A stretch of DNA of 64,000 bases from Firm-13 sp037143795. Its GTDB lineage: Bacteria > Bacillota > Clostridia > Saccharofermentanales > Saccharofermentanaceae. The position numbers and the translations under genes were made by a program. Location of the stretch: NCBI GenBank assembly GCA_037143795.1, contig JBAWXZ010000011.1, positions 1 through 64,000 of the forward strand, read 5' to 3'. The notes beneath the pieces are model-generated. The model was not told the origin of the DNA. It did no database searches and was given only the letters and a program-made list of their open reading frames with translations. Positions 1-8,700 of the stretch are shown in pieces; positions within the stretch are counted from its first letter, which is position 1, and each line of letters begins with the position of its first letter.

Positions 1-9
1 ACAGACGCT

Positions 10-45
10 AAAAAACTCCCCGGATAAAATATCCAAGAAGTTTTT
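10..45 (-). terminator. Probable bidirectional intrinsic terminator
   Basis: A stem of about 12 pairs (several G-U on the minus strand) is formed by 15-26 and 30-41 with a three-base loop. On the minus strand it is followed by a run of T (plus-strand A at 10-15), and on the plus strand by five T at 41-45. It lies 76 bases past the stop of the ACT/MBL gene, so it most likely ends that transcript. The rest of 1-117 shows no gene. Confidence 0.6.
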
Positions 46-117
46 CAGTGCCCTGCCGCAATGGTTTCTAGGTTTTTTATTTTCCCCGGCGAACGATAAT
101 AATGCCGTCATTTTTGT

Positions 118-1602
118 CTAATCCGCTTTTATACTGCGCATCTTCCCTTCAACAAGTTCTGATACGGGTCCATGCCCGCCGCATATAATGCATGGTTTGC
201 CGTTTTGATTGGTAATATCATTGATCAGTGCCATTGTCTGCAGTCTCATTTTTCTGGCTTTCTCCGAATGGAGATTAACACTTTTCATCAGATATGGGGC
301 CAGCGAATTGAATTCCGCTCTTTCTTTGGAAAAACCATTAATATTTACCAGAATATCACCGGTAAAAACTATACCGTGCTCCCTGCAGACATATATCATT
401 TCACCAAAAATATGACCGCCGCTTCCCTCCAATACCGTGAAATTCAAATCGCCGATAATCATATCCGCGATTTGAATCAGTGAACTGTGTTCCCGGGGCG
501 TGCCTATATCCATAATATTCATTTTTGATACATCGGGCGCGACATATCCGGATATAATCCGGCTGATTTTGCTGTATCCCATATGAAGCTCCGTCTGCTC
601 ACGGGAATCGGGCAAAAGTTCAGTTTGCCGTTGAAAGCTCTCTGCGCTTTTTTCATTCACATGAATTTCCGCATCGTTAAATTTGTATAAAAGCCCGCAG
701 TGGTCAATATCGGCATGTGTAATATAGACTTTTTTTGTTCGCTTTTCCCAGTCAGGAATGAGCCTCTTGATTTCTTTTAATAATTCATCTGCATAGATTG
801 CATATCCTGTATCAATGAGCACAAGTTCATCCGCACTTACCAGAATATATGTATTGCTTCCGCAATACGGCTCAATACTGTACAAGGTTACCGTTTCACT
901 AACGTTGATCTTCTCAATATTTGTTTTGTAATTGTCTCCGCGATAACTGCTCACGAAATATGCGAACCTGCGAATGTAGTCAAAAACTTTGCCGGCGTTT
1001 TCACCCTCGGACTGAAGCACCTGGAATATTCGATTCGATTCGGAAATGAACTCCATTGTTTTCTCTTGACTTAATCCAAGCAGCTCCTGCATTTTATTGG
1101 CGAGACGGATATAGAAAACGGTATTATCAAGATTTTCTTCCGAGCTTTCACATTCGATAATGTCAACCGGATAGATTTCACTGATGTTATCAAGCAAAGT
1201 CTTAATAATCCCCGGGTTTTCGATCAGTAATCCGAATTTGAAGTCCTGATAAGGCGTGCTGTCCGAGTACGAATTCATATATGAAATGTTGATGTCATAC
1301 TTGCTCAGAACTTCAAGGACAGGAAGTACCGCTCCGGGCTTATCAGGAATTTTGACGGATACTTCTATCACTCTGGTTTCCGTAATTCTCTCGTTGATGT
1401 AACCAATTTTCAAAAGATCTTCTTCAATTTTACGGAGTTTATCTGCAGGAGCCTGCACGTCAATAAACAGCATATGAAGATCAACCGCTTTATTGTAGCT
1501 GACCCTTACAATATTACCGCCATGATCTGCAATAATACGCGTAGCACGAAGAAAAGTACCTGATTTATCCGGCATACTGGTAACAAAAGATTTCCTGTGC
1601 AT
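118..1602 (-). CDS. Tandem ACT domains fused to a metallo-beta-lactamase fold hydrolase
   Basis: The 494-residue protein opens with two ACT-like domains (about residues 3-75 and 78-150), which usually bind amino acids or other small ligands. After a helical linker, a metallo-beta-lactamase fold spans about 235-485. The metal motif reads THADIDH at 295-301, so the second histidine of HxHxDH is Asp298. Further likely ligands are His397, Asp416 (in TGD) and His477 (in GGHGP). This is an intact di-metal site, as in hydrolases or flavodiiron-like proteins, but the substrate cannot be read from sequence. A GAGGTGA ribosome site precedes the ATG at 1602. The gene appears monocistronic, with a terminator downstream. 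Binding of a ligand by the ACT pair to control the hydrolase is inference. Confidence 0.8.
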   Translation of the reverse strand: MHRKSFVTSMPDKSGTFLRATRIIADHGGNIVRVSYNKAVDLHMLFIDVQAPADKLRKIEEDLLKIGYINERITETRVIEVSVKIPDKPGAVLPVLEVLSKYDINISYMNSYSDSTPYQDFKFGLLIENPGIIKTLLDNISEIYPVDIIECESSEENLDNTVFYIRLANKMQELLGLSQEKTMEFISESNRIFQVLQSEGENAGKVFDYIRRFAYFVSSYRGDNYKTNIEKINVSETVTLYSIEPYCGSNTYILVSADELVLIDTGYAIYADELLKEIKRLIPDWEKRTKKVYITHADIDHCGLLYKFNDAEIHVNEKSAESFQRQTELLPDSREQTELHMGYSKISRIISGYVAPDVSKMNIMDIGTPREHSSLIQIADMIIGDLNFTVLEGSGGHIFGEMIYVCREHGIVFTGDILVNINGFSKERAEFNSLAPYLMKSVNLHSEKARKMRLQTMALINDITNQNGKPCIICGGHGPVSELVEGKMRSIKAD

Positions 1603-1646
1603 ATATATCTCACCTCATCAACACATTGTAGCAGAATGATCGACTG

Positions 1647-2684
1647 TTACGTGCTGATATGCGGCATTTGTGATATAAAATCGGCGACTCCTTCACATAT
1701 TTTCAACTGATATTCCGAATCAGATAAATTTTCATCATCTGTTGCATTTGACATGAATCCCATTTCCAGAAGAAAACTTGGTATGTCCGCAGCCCAGTTC
1801 AGCCCGCTGTATGTGCTTCCTGCACTGCACCCCCTGTAATTCGCGCCGGTAGCATCGGAAAGGCTCCTGCCAAGCAAATCGCCCCAATCGGAAAGCGATC
1901 CGGCATATTTTCCCGAATCAGCAACAAAGACTCCCATACCCCGTGAAGATGAATTGGTTGATCCGTCACAATGCAGACGGATATAGACATCCGGGGCGTA
2001 TGATAAAGCTATGTTTGCACGGTCGATATTCGATATATCGACATCATTGACAGTTCGTGTCATATAGACCTCACATCCCAGCGACTCAAGATAGTCTCGC
2101 ATTCGAAGACCGATTTCGAGATTAACTTCGTATTCAGGCCGGCCGGTTGATACTCCCGAGGTTCCCGAAGAACATTTGTCTTTTGTTCCGGACATGTCGG
2201 GGCCTAGAGCTTCCTGATCACTGTTTGCATGAAGCTGGTGGCCCGGATCCAGAACAACAACATACCCGGTAAGATCAGGTGCCTCCCCGCTTGTGTTTTT
2301 CGAGGGATTTACAGTCGCTGCTGCAGCTGTCGAAGCTTTCGAAGCTGAAGATGCGGTTGCTGCTGTAGAAGCGGCTGTTGAAGAAGCGGCAGTCGAGGCG
2401 GCAGCCGTAGCGGCACTTGTTTCCGGTTTATCGGTTGACGATGCCGTACTGATCCCTGCAGGTGTTGGTATTATTGTAAGTGCTGCAGCTGATACAGCAG
2501 ATGTTGGAGCTGAACTGATATCCGCCGTTGTTGTCTGTGTCTTACTGCCGGATGAAAACCTGCCTGCAGCTGCAAATATAGCAATCGAAAATATGCCAAG
2601 CACAAGTACAGCCAGACAACTTCTCATAATTACCAGATTTCTTCTTGAAGCTCTTTCCCGTGGACCTGGTGTGTGTTTTTTCAT
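1647..2684 (-). CDS. N-acetylmuramoyl-L-alanine amidase (Amidase_3) with membrane anchor
   Basis: This 345-residue cell-wall hydrolase should cleave the amide bond between MurNAc and the stem peptide outside the membrane. Residues 17-40 form an uncleaved signal anchor or signal peptide after a basic start. Residues 50-135 are a low-complexity Ala/Ser/Thr linker. The zinc-dependent Amidase_3 domain runs from about 140 to 343. Metal and catalytic residues are visible: His149 in DPGH, Glu186, His238 in RLHCDG, and the Glu of LLEMGF near the C-terminus. The start is supported by GAGGG four bases upstream. It lies 44 bases upstream of the ACT/MBL gene on the same strand and may be co-transcribed with it. 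It could act in sporulation, cell separation or wall turnover; sequence alone does not decide. Confidence 0.88.
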   Translation of the reverse strand: MKKHTPGPRERASRRNLVIMRSCLAVLVLGIFSIAIFAAAGRFSSGSKTQTTTADISSAPTSAVSAAALTIIPTPAGISTASSTDKPETSAATAAASTAASSTAASTAATASSASKASTAAAATVNPSKNTSGEAPDLTGYVVVLDPGHQLHANSDQEALGPDMSGTKDKCSSGTSGVSTGRPEYEVNLEIGLRMRDYLESLGCEVYMTRTVNDVDISNIDRANIALSYAPDVYIRLHCDGSTNSSSRGMGVFVADSGKYAGSLSDWGDLLGRSLSDATGANYRGCSAGSTYSGLNWAADIPSFLLEMGFMSNATDDENLSDSEYQLKICEGVADFISQMPHIST

Positions 2685-2911
2685 AAAACCCTCATCTGCT
2701 GTGCTTCAGGATTGCCGTTACCTAAAGACATTCTAACACAGGCACGTATTTTTTCCGTTTTACCTTCAAAATCTGCTTGCGGAATATTTCGAGCCGGTAA
2801 TAATTGCCTGTTTACAAAATATTGCTGTTATTTCAATAAATGTCCGTTAAAATATATATGAAGATATTTATGATGTTTTCAGAATTCATTTTATTAAAAG
2901 GCGGAAATAGA

Positions 2912-4111
2912 ATGACTAAAACGGCGCTTGTTGTTGGTTTGGGATTTGCTGGAAGTGTTGTTGCAAGAGAGCTTGCAGAAGCAGGTTTTTCGGTCCTCGC
3001 ATTTGAAAAAAGAAGCAGCATAGCCGGCAATATGTATGAATATGTCCGTTCAAACGGTGTCCGTGTTCATATGTACGGCCCGCATATATTTCACACTAAT
3101 TCCAGGAAGGTATATGATTACCTGTGTGCCTTTTCCTCCTTCTACCCATATACACACCGGGTCCTCGGCAGGATTCAGGGGAAGCTTGTACCAATCCCTT
3201 TTAATTTTACTTCAATCGACGCTCTTTTCCCGGCAGACCGTGCCGGCCTGCTGAAGAATAAACTATCCGGTTCTTTTGGCAGCCGGGACCGTGTGTCTGT
3301 GTCCGAACTGATTTCCCACGCTGATCCTGACATTGCTGCGCTCGGGGAGTTCATATTTGAGAATGTTTTTGTTCACTATACTGCCAAACAATGGGGCGTA
3401 CCTGTCTCGGAAGTAGACACCTCCGTCATCAACCGCGTTCCTGTTGTCCTGGGAACCGACGACAGATATTTTCCCGATGCTATTCAGATGATGCCTCTTG
3501 AAGGCTATACGCGGCTTTTTGAAAATCTTCTGAATCATCCCAATATACAATGCTTTCTTCAGGCTGATGCTGCAAATCACCTGAAGGTGAATATGGAATC
3601 CCGTATTCTCTCACTCGATGGTGAACCTTTCACAGGTCCTGTCATTTACAGCGGTCCTGCCGATGAATTGTTTGAGTGTTCGCATGGTCCTCTTCCATAC
3701 CGCAGCCTGGATATGCAGTTCGAAGATTGTCCTGTTGATTACTATCAGAATGCAGCTGTAATCAATTATCCAAACGAGGAAGAATATACAAGAATCACTG
3801 AATACAAACATATGACATTACAGGTGCTTCCCGGAAATACGACTATAATGAAGGAATATCCGCTGCCATATCATCCCGGCGGCGCTACGCTGCCTTATTA
3901 TCCGATAGTTGGGCCCCGGAACCTGGAGCGATATAATGCCTATCTGGATACCAGCCATCTGTTCCCCAACCTCTATCTTTGCGGACGTTTAGCAGAATAT
4001 CGTTACTATAACATGGACGCTGCCGTAGAACGGGCCCTGAGCGTTGCAGCCAGTATCCTTAAGGCTTTCCCGGCAAATGATATTATTGATATATCTGGAG
4101 GAATCAAATGA
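2912..4111 (+). CDS. glf: UDP-galactopyranose mutase
   Basis: This FAD-dependent enzyme interconverts UDP-galactopyranose and UDP-galactofuranose, the donor for surface galactofuranose. The N-terminus has the dinucleotide motif GLGFAG with the acidic end of strand two (FEKRSSIAGN), and the central part has the family signature HMYGPHIFHT. The C-terminal Arg/Tyr-rich CGRLAEYRYYNMD motif near the active site is also present. ATG 2912 gives 399 residues, the usual family length, and has an AAAGGCGGA ribosome site; an upstream in-frame ATG at 2840 would add 24 unlikely residues. The stop overlaps the next gene (ATGA), so the two are translationally coupled. Confidence 0.95.
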   Translation: MTKTALVVGLGFAGSVVARELAEAGFSVLAFEKRSSIAGNMYEYVRSNGVRVHMYGPHIFHTNSRKVYDYLCAFSSFYPYTHRVLGRIQGKLVPIPFNFTSIDALFPADRAGLLKNKLSGSFGSRDRVSVSELISHADPDIAALGEFIFENVFVHYTAKQWGVPVSEVDTSVINRVPVVLGTDDRYFPDAIQMMPLEGYTRLFENLLNHPNIQCFLQADAANHLKVNMESRILSLDGEPFTGPVIYSGPADELFECSHGPLPYRSLDMQFEDCPVDYYQNAAVINYPNEEEYTRITEYKHMTLQVLPGNTTIMKEYPLPYHPGGATLPYYPIVGPRNLERYNAYLDTSHLFPNLYLCGRLAEYRYYNMDAAVERALSVAASILKAFPANDIIDISGGIK

Positions 4112-4860
4112 CACATAATAACAAAAGCACAGTATCGGATATTGACTCACACGACAGCCTGTACATAATTATACCCGCTTACAATGAAGAGATGAATATT
4201 GATGCTGTTGCCCGCGAATGGCATGAAGTTGTTAGACAAATCGGCAACGATTCAAAGCTTGTCATTATAAATGACGGCAGCAAGGATAACACTTATGACA
4301 GGCTTCAAAAACTCACCGGGGAACTGCCATTCCTGTGTCCAATGACCAAAAAGAACGGAGGTCACGGATCAACCGTTTTGTTTGGATATAAGTATGCGTT
4401 GCTGGAAAATGCGGACTACATTTTCCAGACGGACGGAGACGGACAGACGCTTGCATCAGAATTCCCCGCGTTCTGGGAAAAACGCCATGAACATCCAGCG
4501 ATTATCGGGTTTCGTAATCATCGTCAGGATGGGGTTTCACGTATATTTGTCACCAAAGTCTTAAAGCTTGTACTTCGTCTGATATTCGGAATTAAGGTCA
4601 CGGATGCAAACACGCCTTACCGTCTAATAAATAAAGACACACTGGCACGTTACGTTCCGAGAATACCTGACGACTTCAATCTGTCCAATGTGCTGCTGAC
4701 CGTACTGATGCTCGACGCTAAAGAAGATGTCCTCTTCCTCCCCATTACGTTCCGACCGAGACAAGGCGGTAAAAACTCCATCAATTTTAAAAGAATTATT
4801 GGCATCGGCCGCCAGGCAGTCAAAGATTTCCGGCAGATTCGCAGAAGCATGAAGGAGTAA
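4108..4860 (+). CDS. Family 2 glycosyltransferase
   Basis: This 250-residue soluble GT-A glycosyltransferase has the opening IIPAYNEEMNI, the nucleotide-binding VIINDGSKDNT, and an acidic DGDGQT metal motif. A TDANTPYRL segment resembles dolichyl-phosphate or undecaprenyl-phosphate sugar transferases. It has no C-terminal membrane segments, unlike the GtrB subfamily. It overlaps the stop of glf by four bases, so the pair probably makes or transfers a galactofuranose-containing or lipid-linked sugar. The acceptor is unknown. No flippase, polymerase or further transferase lies nearby. Confidence 0.85.
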   Translation: MTHNNKSTVSDIDSHDSLYIIIPAYNEEMNIDAVAREWHEVVRQIGNDSKLVIINDGSKDNTYDRLQKLTGELPFLCPMTKKNGGHGSTVLFGYKYALLENADYIFQTDGDGQTLASEFPAFWEKRHEHPAIIGFRNHRQDGVSRIFVTKVLKLVLRLIFGIKVTDANTPYRLINKDTLARYVPRIPDDFNLSNVLLTVLMLDAKEDVLFLPITFRPRQGGKNSINFKRIIGIGRQAVKDFRQIRRSMKE

Positions 4861-4880
4861 AAAGATTATTTGTCTCTTAC

Positions 4881-5495
4881 TTAGCTGTTTTTTACAATTA
4901 CGCCTTCCATGACGTCTGCAACATTTTCACAGGCATCGAGAACATTTTCAAGACAATTGAATATATTCTGCCATTTAATTACTTCAATTGCATCCGCATC
5001 TGATGAGAATAAATCTTTCATAGCACTCTGGTAAAGAGCATCGCCCTCTTCTTCAATATGGTTGATCTCAACAAGAAGTCCGGGAAGTTCCTTGGATTTC
5101 TTGAAATTTTTGAACTCAACGGTTGCAGCCATAAGGGCGGCACATGCCTTTGTGATAAGATTTACAAGTTCTTTGGCAGGTTCACGAATTGTATGTACAG
5201 AAAGCATATCCATCATGATCGATACTTCATCGATTGTATCGATTGTTTCTTCAATATTACGGGCAATCTCAAGGATATCTTCCCGCTCAATCGGTGTAAT
5301 AAATGAACGGTTCAGATGATATACCAACACATGATAGAGTTCATCACCCTCATGCTCAATCTGGTGAATCGCGATGGATTTCTCCTTTGCCTCACTCAAA
5401 TTATCCATAAGATCATCCAAACCTGCCGCAGCACGGTCACAGGTAGACGCGGATTTACAGAACAGGTCAAAATAGTCAGCTTCTTTACTATTCAT
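4881..5495 (-). CDS. DUF47 family PhoU-like protein, PiT transporter partner
   Basis: The 204-residue helical protein belongs to the DUF47/PhoU-like family, which is commonly paired with PiT phosphate transporters and is thought to modulate them. Two similar helical halves carry acidic metal-binding stretches: IEHEGDELYH near residue 45 and IEEEGDALYQ near residue 150. This is the ExxxD signature repeated in PhoU-like folds. It starts 29 bases after the stop of the PiT gene, with GAGGT before ATG, so the two form an operon. The ends of this gene and the plus-strand glycosyltransferase converge with only 20 bases between and no visible terminator. Confidence 0.88.
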   Translation of the reverse strand: MNSKEADYFDLFCKSASTCDRAAAGLDDLMDNLSEAKEKSIAIHQIEHEGDELYHVLVYHLNRSFITPIEREDILEIARNIEETIDTIDEVSIMMDMLSVHTIREPAKELVNLITKACAALMAATVEFKNFKKSKELPGLLVEINHIEEEGDALYQSAMKDLFSSDADAIEVIKWQNIFNCLENVLDACENVADVMEGVIVKNS

Positions 5496-5524
5496 TTTGG
5501 TACCTCACTTACCTTCAGTCAAAT

Positions 5525-6595
5525 TCAAAATATCAGCAAAAATAGTTTGGTCATAAAATATGCTATCAATCCACAACCTGGAAATGTCAGAACCCATGCC
5601 ATGATCATTTCTTTTGCTACGCCCCAGTTAACATTACTCATACGTTTTGATGCGCCGACGCCCATGATAGCAGTCGTTTTAGTGTTTGTTGTGCTGACAG
5701 GCAGGCCAATGGAAGAACAGATGAATAATATAACGGAAGAAGACATATCCGCTGCAAACCCCTGGTATTTTTCAAGCTTTACCATGTCCATGCCGACTGC
5801 TTTAATGATCTTGTACCCGCCGACGGATGTACCGATGCTCATAGTAAGGGAACAAATTACAATAAGCCATAAAGGAATATCATATGATCCGTTGGAACCG
5901 GAGATCCAGGTGCTGGTCAGCGGTGAAATAGAAAGCGCAAGAAGAATTATCGCCATAAATTTCTGTCCGTCCTGTGCGCCGTGCATGAATGCCATCGCCC
6001 CTGCGGCAATAGCCTCACCTGCATTGAATATCTTATTTGTTGTTGTACGCCTGACCCGCCGGAAAATAACCTCAATTAACTTGGTCAGAAAATAACCGAC
6101 TATAAAGCACAGCACTGAGGAAACGACAAGTCCAATCAGTATTTTAGACCAGGCAGTGCCGTTAATTGTCCTGAGGGCATTGCCGATTTCGCTGATATTG
6201 ACACCTTTATCAAATTTATACAGAGCAATCGCTCCGCCTGTAACACCTGCAATAAGCGCATGGCTTTCGCTGGTGGGAATACCGAAATACCAGGCGGCTG
6301 TAGCCCAGATAACAATCGCAAATGATGAGGCTGCCAGCATAACAAGCTGATCATTCGCCGGATAGGAGGCAATTTTGACCATGCCGCTGACTGTTTCAGC
6401 GACACTCGTACTGATAATACACATGATCAAAGTACCTAGAAAATTCAGGACAACAGCCATTTTTACTGCAGTGGAAGGTGTCATAACCCTGGTGGAGACA
6501 GCCGTCGCAATAGCATTGGGGGCATCTGTCCAACCATTTACGAAAATAACACCCAGCAAAAGAACGACGACAACAAGTAATAGGACAATATCCAA
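5525..6595 (-). CDS. pit: PiT family inorganic phosphate (or sulfate) transporter
   Basis: The 356-residue integral membrane protein belongs to the PiT family, low-affinity importers coupled to cations. The duplicated family signature is present: GWTDAPNAIATAV near residue 21 in the first half, and FMHGAQDGQKFMAI in the second half. About ten hydrophobic segments are visible. The start is TTG at 6595 with GGGTG seven bases upstream; no better in-frame ATG precedes the first helix. The downstream DUF47 gene supports phosphate transport. Sulfate or metal-phosphate transport by some PiT homologues cannot be excluded. Confidence 0.9.
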   Translation of the reverse strand: MDIVLLLVVVVLLLGVIFVNGWTDAPNAIATAVSTRVMTPSTAVKMAVVLNFLGTLIMCIISTSVAETVSGMVKIASYPANDQLVMLAASSFAIVIWATAAWYFGIPTSESHALIAGVTGGAIALYKFDKGVNISEIGNALRTINGTAWSKILIGLVVSSVLCFIVGYFLTKLIEVIFRRVRRTTTNKIFNAGEAIAAGAMAFMHGAQDGQKFMAIILLALSISPLTSTWISGSNGSYDIPLWLIVICSLTMSIGTSVGGYKIIKAVGMDMVKLEKYQGFAADMSSSVILFICSSIGLPVSTTNTKTTAIMGVGASKRMSNVNWGVAKEMIMAWVLTFPGCGLIAYFMTKLFLLIF

Positions 6596-6768
6596 ATGCT
6601 CACACCCTTTTCTTGTCAGATTAGCTTAAATCCCGCCAATCTGTAATGTCCGTTCCGTGCCTTCACAAAAAATCTGCCTGACGCCTCTGACAAATATGCA
6701 GGACAGTCCTAAAATAATCAGGAAAATCATCATCATTTGTATGAAAAGTCAGACAGATCTGAAAATTA

Positions 6769-6844
6769 TGGTCGAGGTGAAGAGACTCGAACTCCCGACA
6801 TCCTGCTCCCAAAGCAGGCGCGCTACCAACTGCGCTACACCTCG
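6769..6844 (-). tRNA. tRNA-Pro (UGG)
   Basis: A 76-base cloverleaf is complete. The acceptor stem CGAGGTG/CACCTCG, a D arm with AGTTGGTA, an anticodon stem CCTGC/GCAGG enclosing loop TTTGGGA (anticodon TGG), and a T arm with TTCGAGT are all visible. The 3' CCA is encoded at 6769-6771. Confidence 0.97.
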
Positions 6845-6876
6845 ATATGATTGGAAAGCAAATCGCAACAGACGTA

Positions 6877-6905
6877 ATTATAAACGATACATGAATGAAC
6901 TGCAA
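6877..6905 (-). promoter_or_regulatory. Promoter of tRNA-Pro
   Basis: On the minus strand TTGCAG and a perfect TATAAT are separated by 17 bases. The -10 lies about 33 bases before the tRNA 5' end. Confidence 0.55.
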
Positions 6906-6998
6906 TCCCGAGTGTGCAAATAAAACATGGTCTTTACCTGGATTATCATAAAATATCCGGAAATTACAAAAAGAATCAATAAATCACAAAACGATTTG

Positions 6999-7241
6999 CT
7001 ATCCGGCGAAATACTGTATCGCGAGGATCAGTAAAAAGGATATGACAATCATGACAATAATCATCCAAAGAAACTTTACGATTTTTTTTGAATAGCGCCA
7101 GATCTTTTGAGCATCCTGCTTTCCGATCTCGCGTTGTGTCATTTTCTTTCTGTTTCGTGAGCGGCCGTCATAGAGGAACATTCCGCATTTAGTACAAACA
7201 GAGCGGGTACCATTTTCTGTCTCACAGCGTGGGCATTTCAT
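6999..7241 (-). CDS. Small zinc-ribbon protein with C-terminal membrane helix
   Basis: The 80-residue protein has an N-terminal zinc ribbon (CPRC at residues 3-6 and CTKC at 16-19), a basic middle, and one hydrophobic helix at about 57-78. It would be a tail-anchored membrane protein with the ribbon inside the cell. GTGAGG precedes the ATG at 7241. The function is unknown. It lies downstream of hemZ on the same strand, 51 bases apart. Confidence 0.7.
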   Translation of the reverse strand: MKCPRCETENGTRSVCTKCGMFLYDGRSRNRKKMTQREIGKQDAQKIWRYSKKIVKFLWMIIVMIVISFLLILAIQYFAG

Positions 7242-7292
7242 TTTTGGTTTTCCTCACTTCCCGAAAATCACATTACCGGTATAATTTTTATA

Positions 7293-8699
7293 TTATACAC
7301 CAAAAAATCCTCGTTTTCGCCGGGCCATTTCCTCCGCCCTGTCTATATATTCATGAGGGTTCCGTACGTTGGGACACCTTTGCAAACGCTTTTCAATAAA
7401 AGTACGCTTACTTACGCTTCCAGCTCCAAAGGCAATTATAGATCTTTGATCGCTCATCATCGCCACATTATATATGCACGCATGTCCATTTTTTGTATAT
7501 CCGGTGTTTTCATGACCGCCAAGCGTATCCTTTTGTTTGTAAAGGTAGTAAGGCAAATATCCCTTTGCCTTCAGCCTGGCATCAGCATATCTGAGCATTT
7601 CATCAAGGTCCTTTAATTCCTTTCTGTTTTCAAGCCTGTTCATATCCTGTGCAATATCCGCCTTCTTCTTTATTGAAAGAGTGTGGACCGTTATGTTCTC
7701 AGGTTCCAGGGAAAGCACCCCCTCCAACGACTTTATAAAGTCCTCTTCATGCTCTTCCGGCAGGCCCGCGATCAGGTCTGTATTGATGGTCATGAATCCG
7801 ATTTTTCGCGCTGCATCGTACGCGCGGTAAAAATCATCCACCGAATGATTCCGTCCCAGAAGAACAAGGGTCTTGTCAGACAATGTCTGTGGGTTGATAC
7901 AGATGCGATGAACACCCAAATCCTTAAGTGTGCGGAGCTTATGATCCGTAATCGTATCGGGACGGCCGGCTTCCACAGTGATTTCCGGGATCTTATCGGC
8001 CCCCAGTGAAATAAAGGTTTTCCCGAGAAATCTTCTGAAGGTATCATTATCGAATACCGTCGGTGTCCCTCCGCCAACATATAAACAGGATAATCCCAAC
8101 GGGTTATCTACGGCAAACGAATCAATTTCCAAACAGACAGCCTCTGCATACGGAACAAGCAGATTGAGCTGTGAGGCAGCGTCCTGTGAGATAAAGGAAC
8201 AGTAGGAACAACGGCTCCTGCAAAACGGCACTCCGATATATCCGCAAAATAAGTCAGGTGAAGCAGACTCAAGTATCCTGTCCTCATATGCAGCTGTTTC
8301 CATTGCAAGCAATGCTTTGTCTTCCCTTACAAAATACTTATCAGATAATTCCCTGGCTGATTTGACCTCTCGTGCAACAACTGTCGGTCGAATTCCGGTA
8401 AGTGATCCCCAGGGATACTTTCGGTCAAGCAGATTCGACAGAAGAAGGTACAACTGACGTTTCACTTCCCTTTTGACCGGGAGTTTGTCTTTATTAGCTG
8501 TGCAGCACAACCGATCCTCATTGCCCTCAATCCATGTAGAAACCAAATCACCGGAAAGTTTGCTGTAAATGATTGTATCAGAATCACTCCCGGCCGAAAG
8601 TTCACTGCTGCCGTCCCGGGAGCATTCACCGAAGAACAGACGCAAAACATCCGCTATCGGGAAAGCATAATCGTGCCCGATCATTTTAACAACCGGCAT
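7293..8699 (-). CDS. hemZ: Coproporphyrinogen dehydrogenase-like radical SAM protein HemZ
   Basis: The 468-residue radical SAM enzyme belongs to the HemN/HemZ group. After an N-terminal domain of about 150 residues, the [4Fe-4S] motif CRSRCSYC (C-x3-C-x2-C) appears in PFCRSRCSYC. It is followed by YVGGGTPTV (SAM-binding glycine motif) and the family segments INPQTLSDKTL and AGLPEE. Family members oxidatively decarboxylate coproporphyrinogen III, but many Clostridia carry HemZ without a full haem pathway, so the true substrate is open. No other haem gene is in the window. The start is supported by AAAGGAAA; the preceding stop codon is one base away, so it is part of a tight operon. Confidence 0.85.
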   Translation of the reverse strand: MPVVKMIGHDYAFPIADVLRLFFGECSRDGSSELSAGSDSDTIIYSKLSGDLVSTWIEGNEDRLCCTANKDKLPVKREVKRQLYLLLSNLLDRKYPWGSLTGIRPTVVAREVKSARELSDKYFVREDKALLAMETAAYEDRILESASPDLFCGYIGVPFCRSRCSYCSFISQDAASQLNLLVPYAEAVCLEIDSFAVDNPLGLSCLYVGGGTPTVFDNDTFRRFLGKTFISLGADKIPEITVEAGRPDTITDHKLRTLKDLGVHRICINPQTLSDKTLVLLGRNHSVDDFYRAYDAARKIGFMTINTDLIAGLPEEHEEDFIKSLEGVLSLEPENITVHTLSIKKKADIAQDMNRLENRKELKDLDEMLRYADARLKAKGYLPYYLYKQKDTLGGHENTGYTKNGHACIYNVAMMSDQRSIIAFGAGSVSKRTFIEKRLQRCPNVRNPHEYIDRAEEMARRKRGFFGV

Positions 8700-8700
8700 A

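Noticed and set aside
2293..2736. Ala/Val/Glu-rich open frame on the plus strand
   Set aside because: It is the antisense of the Ala/Ser/Thr linker codons of the amidase gene; no ribosome site or domain.
6657..6923. Open frames over tRNA-Pro on both strands
   Set aside because: The tRNA cloverleaf and its promoter explain the sequence.
7279..7298. AT-rich inverted repeat at the hemZ stop as a terminator
   Set aside because: The seven-pair AT stem is weak and lacks a downstream T run.
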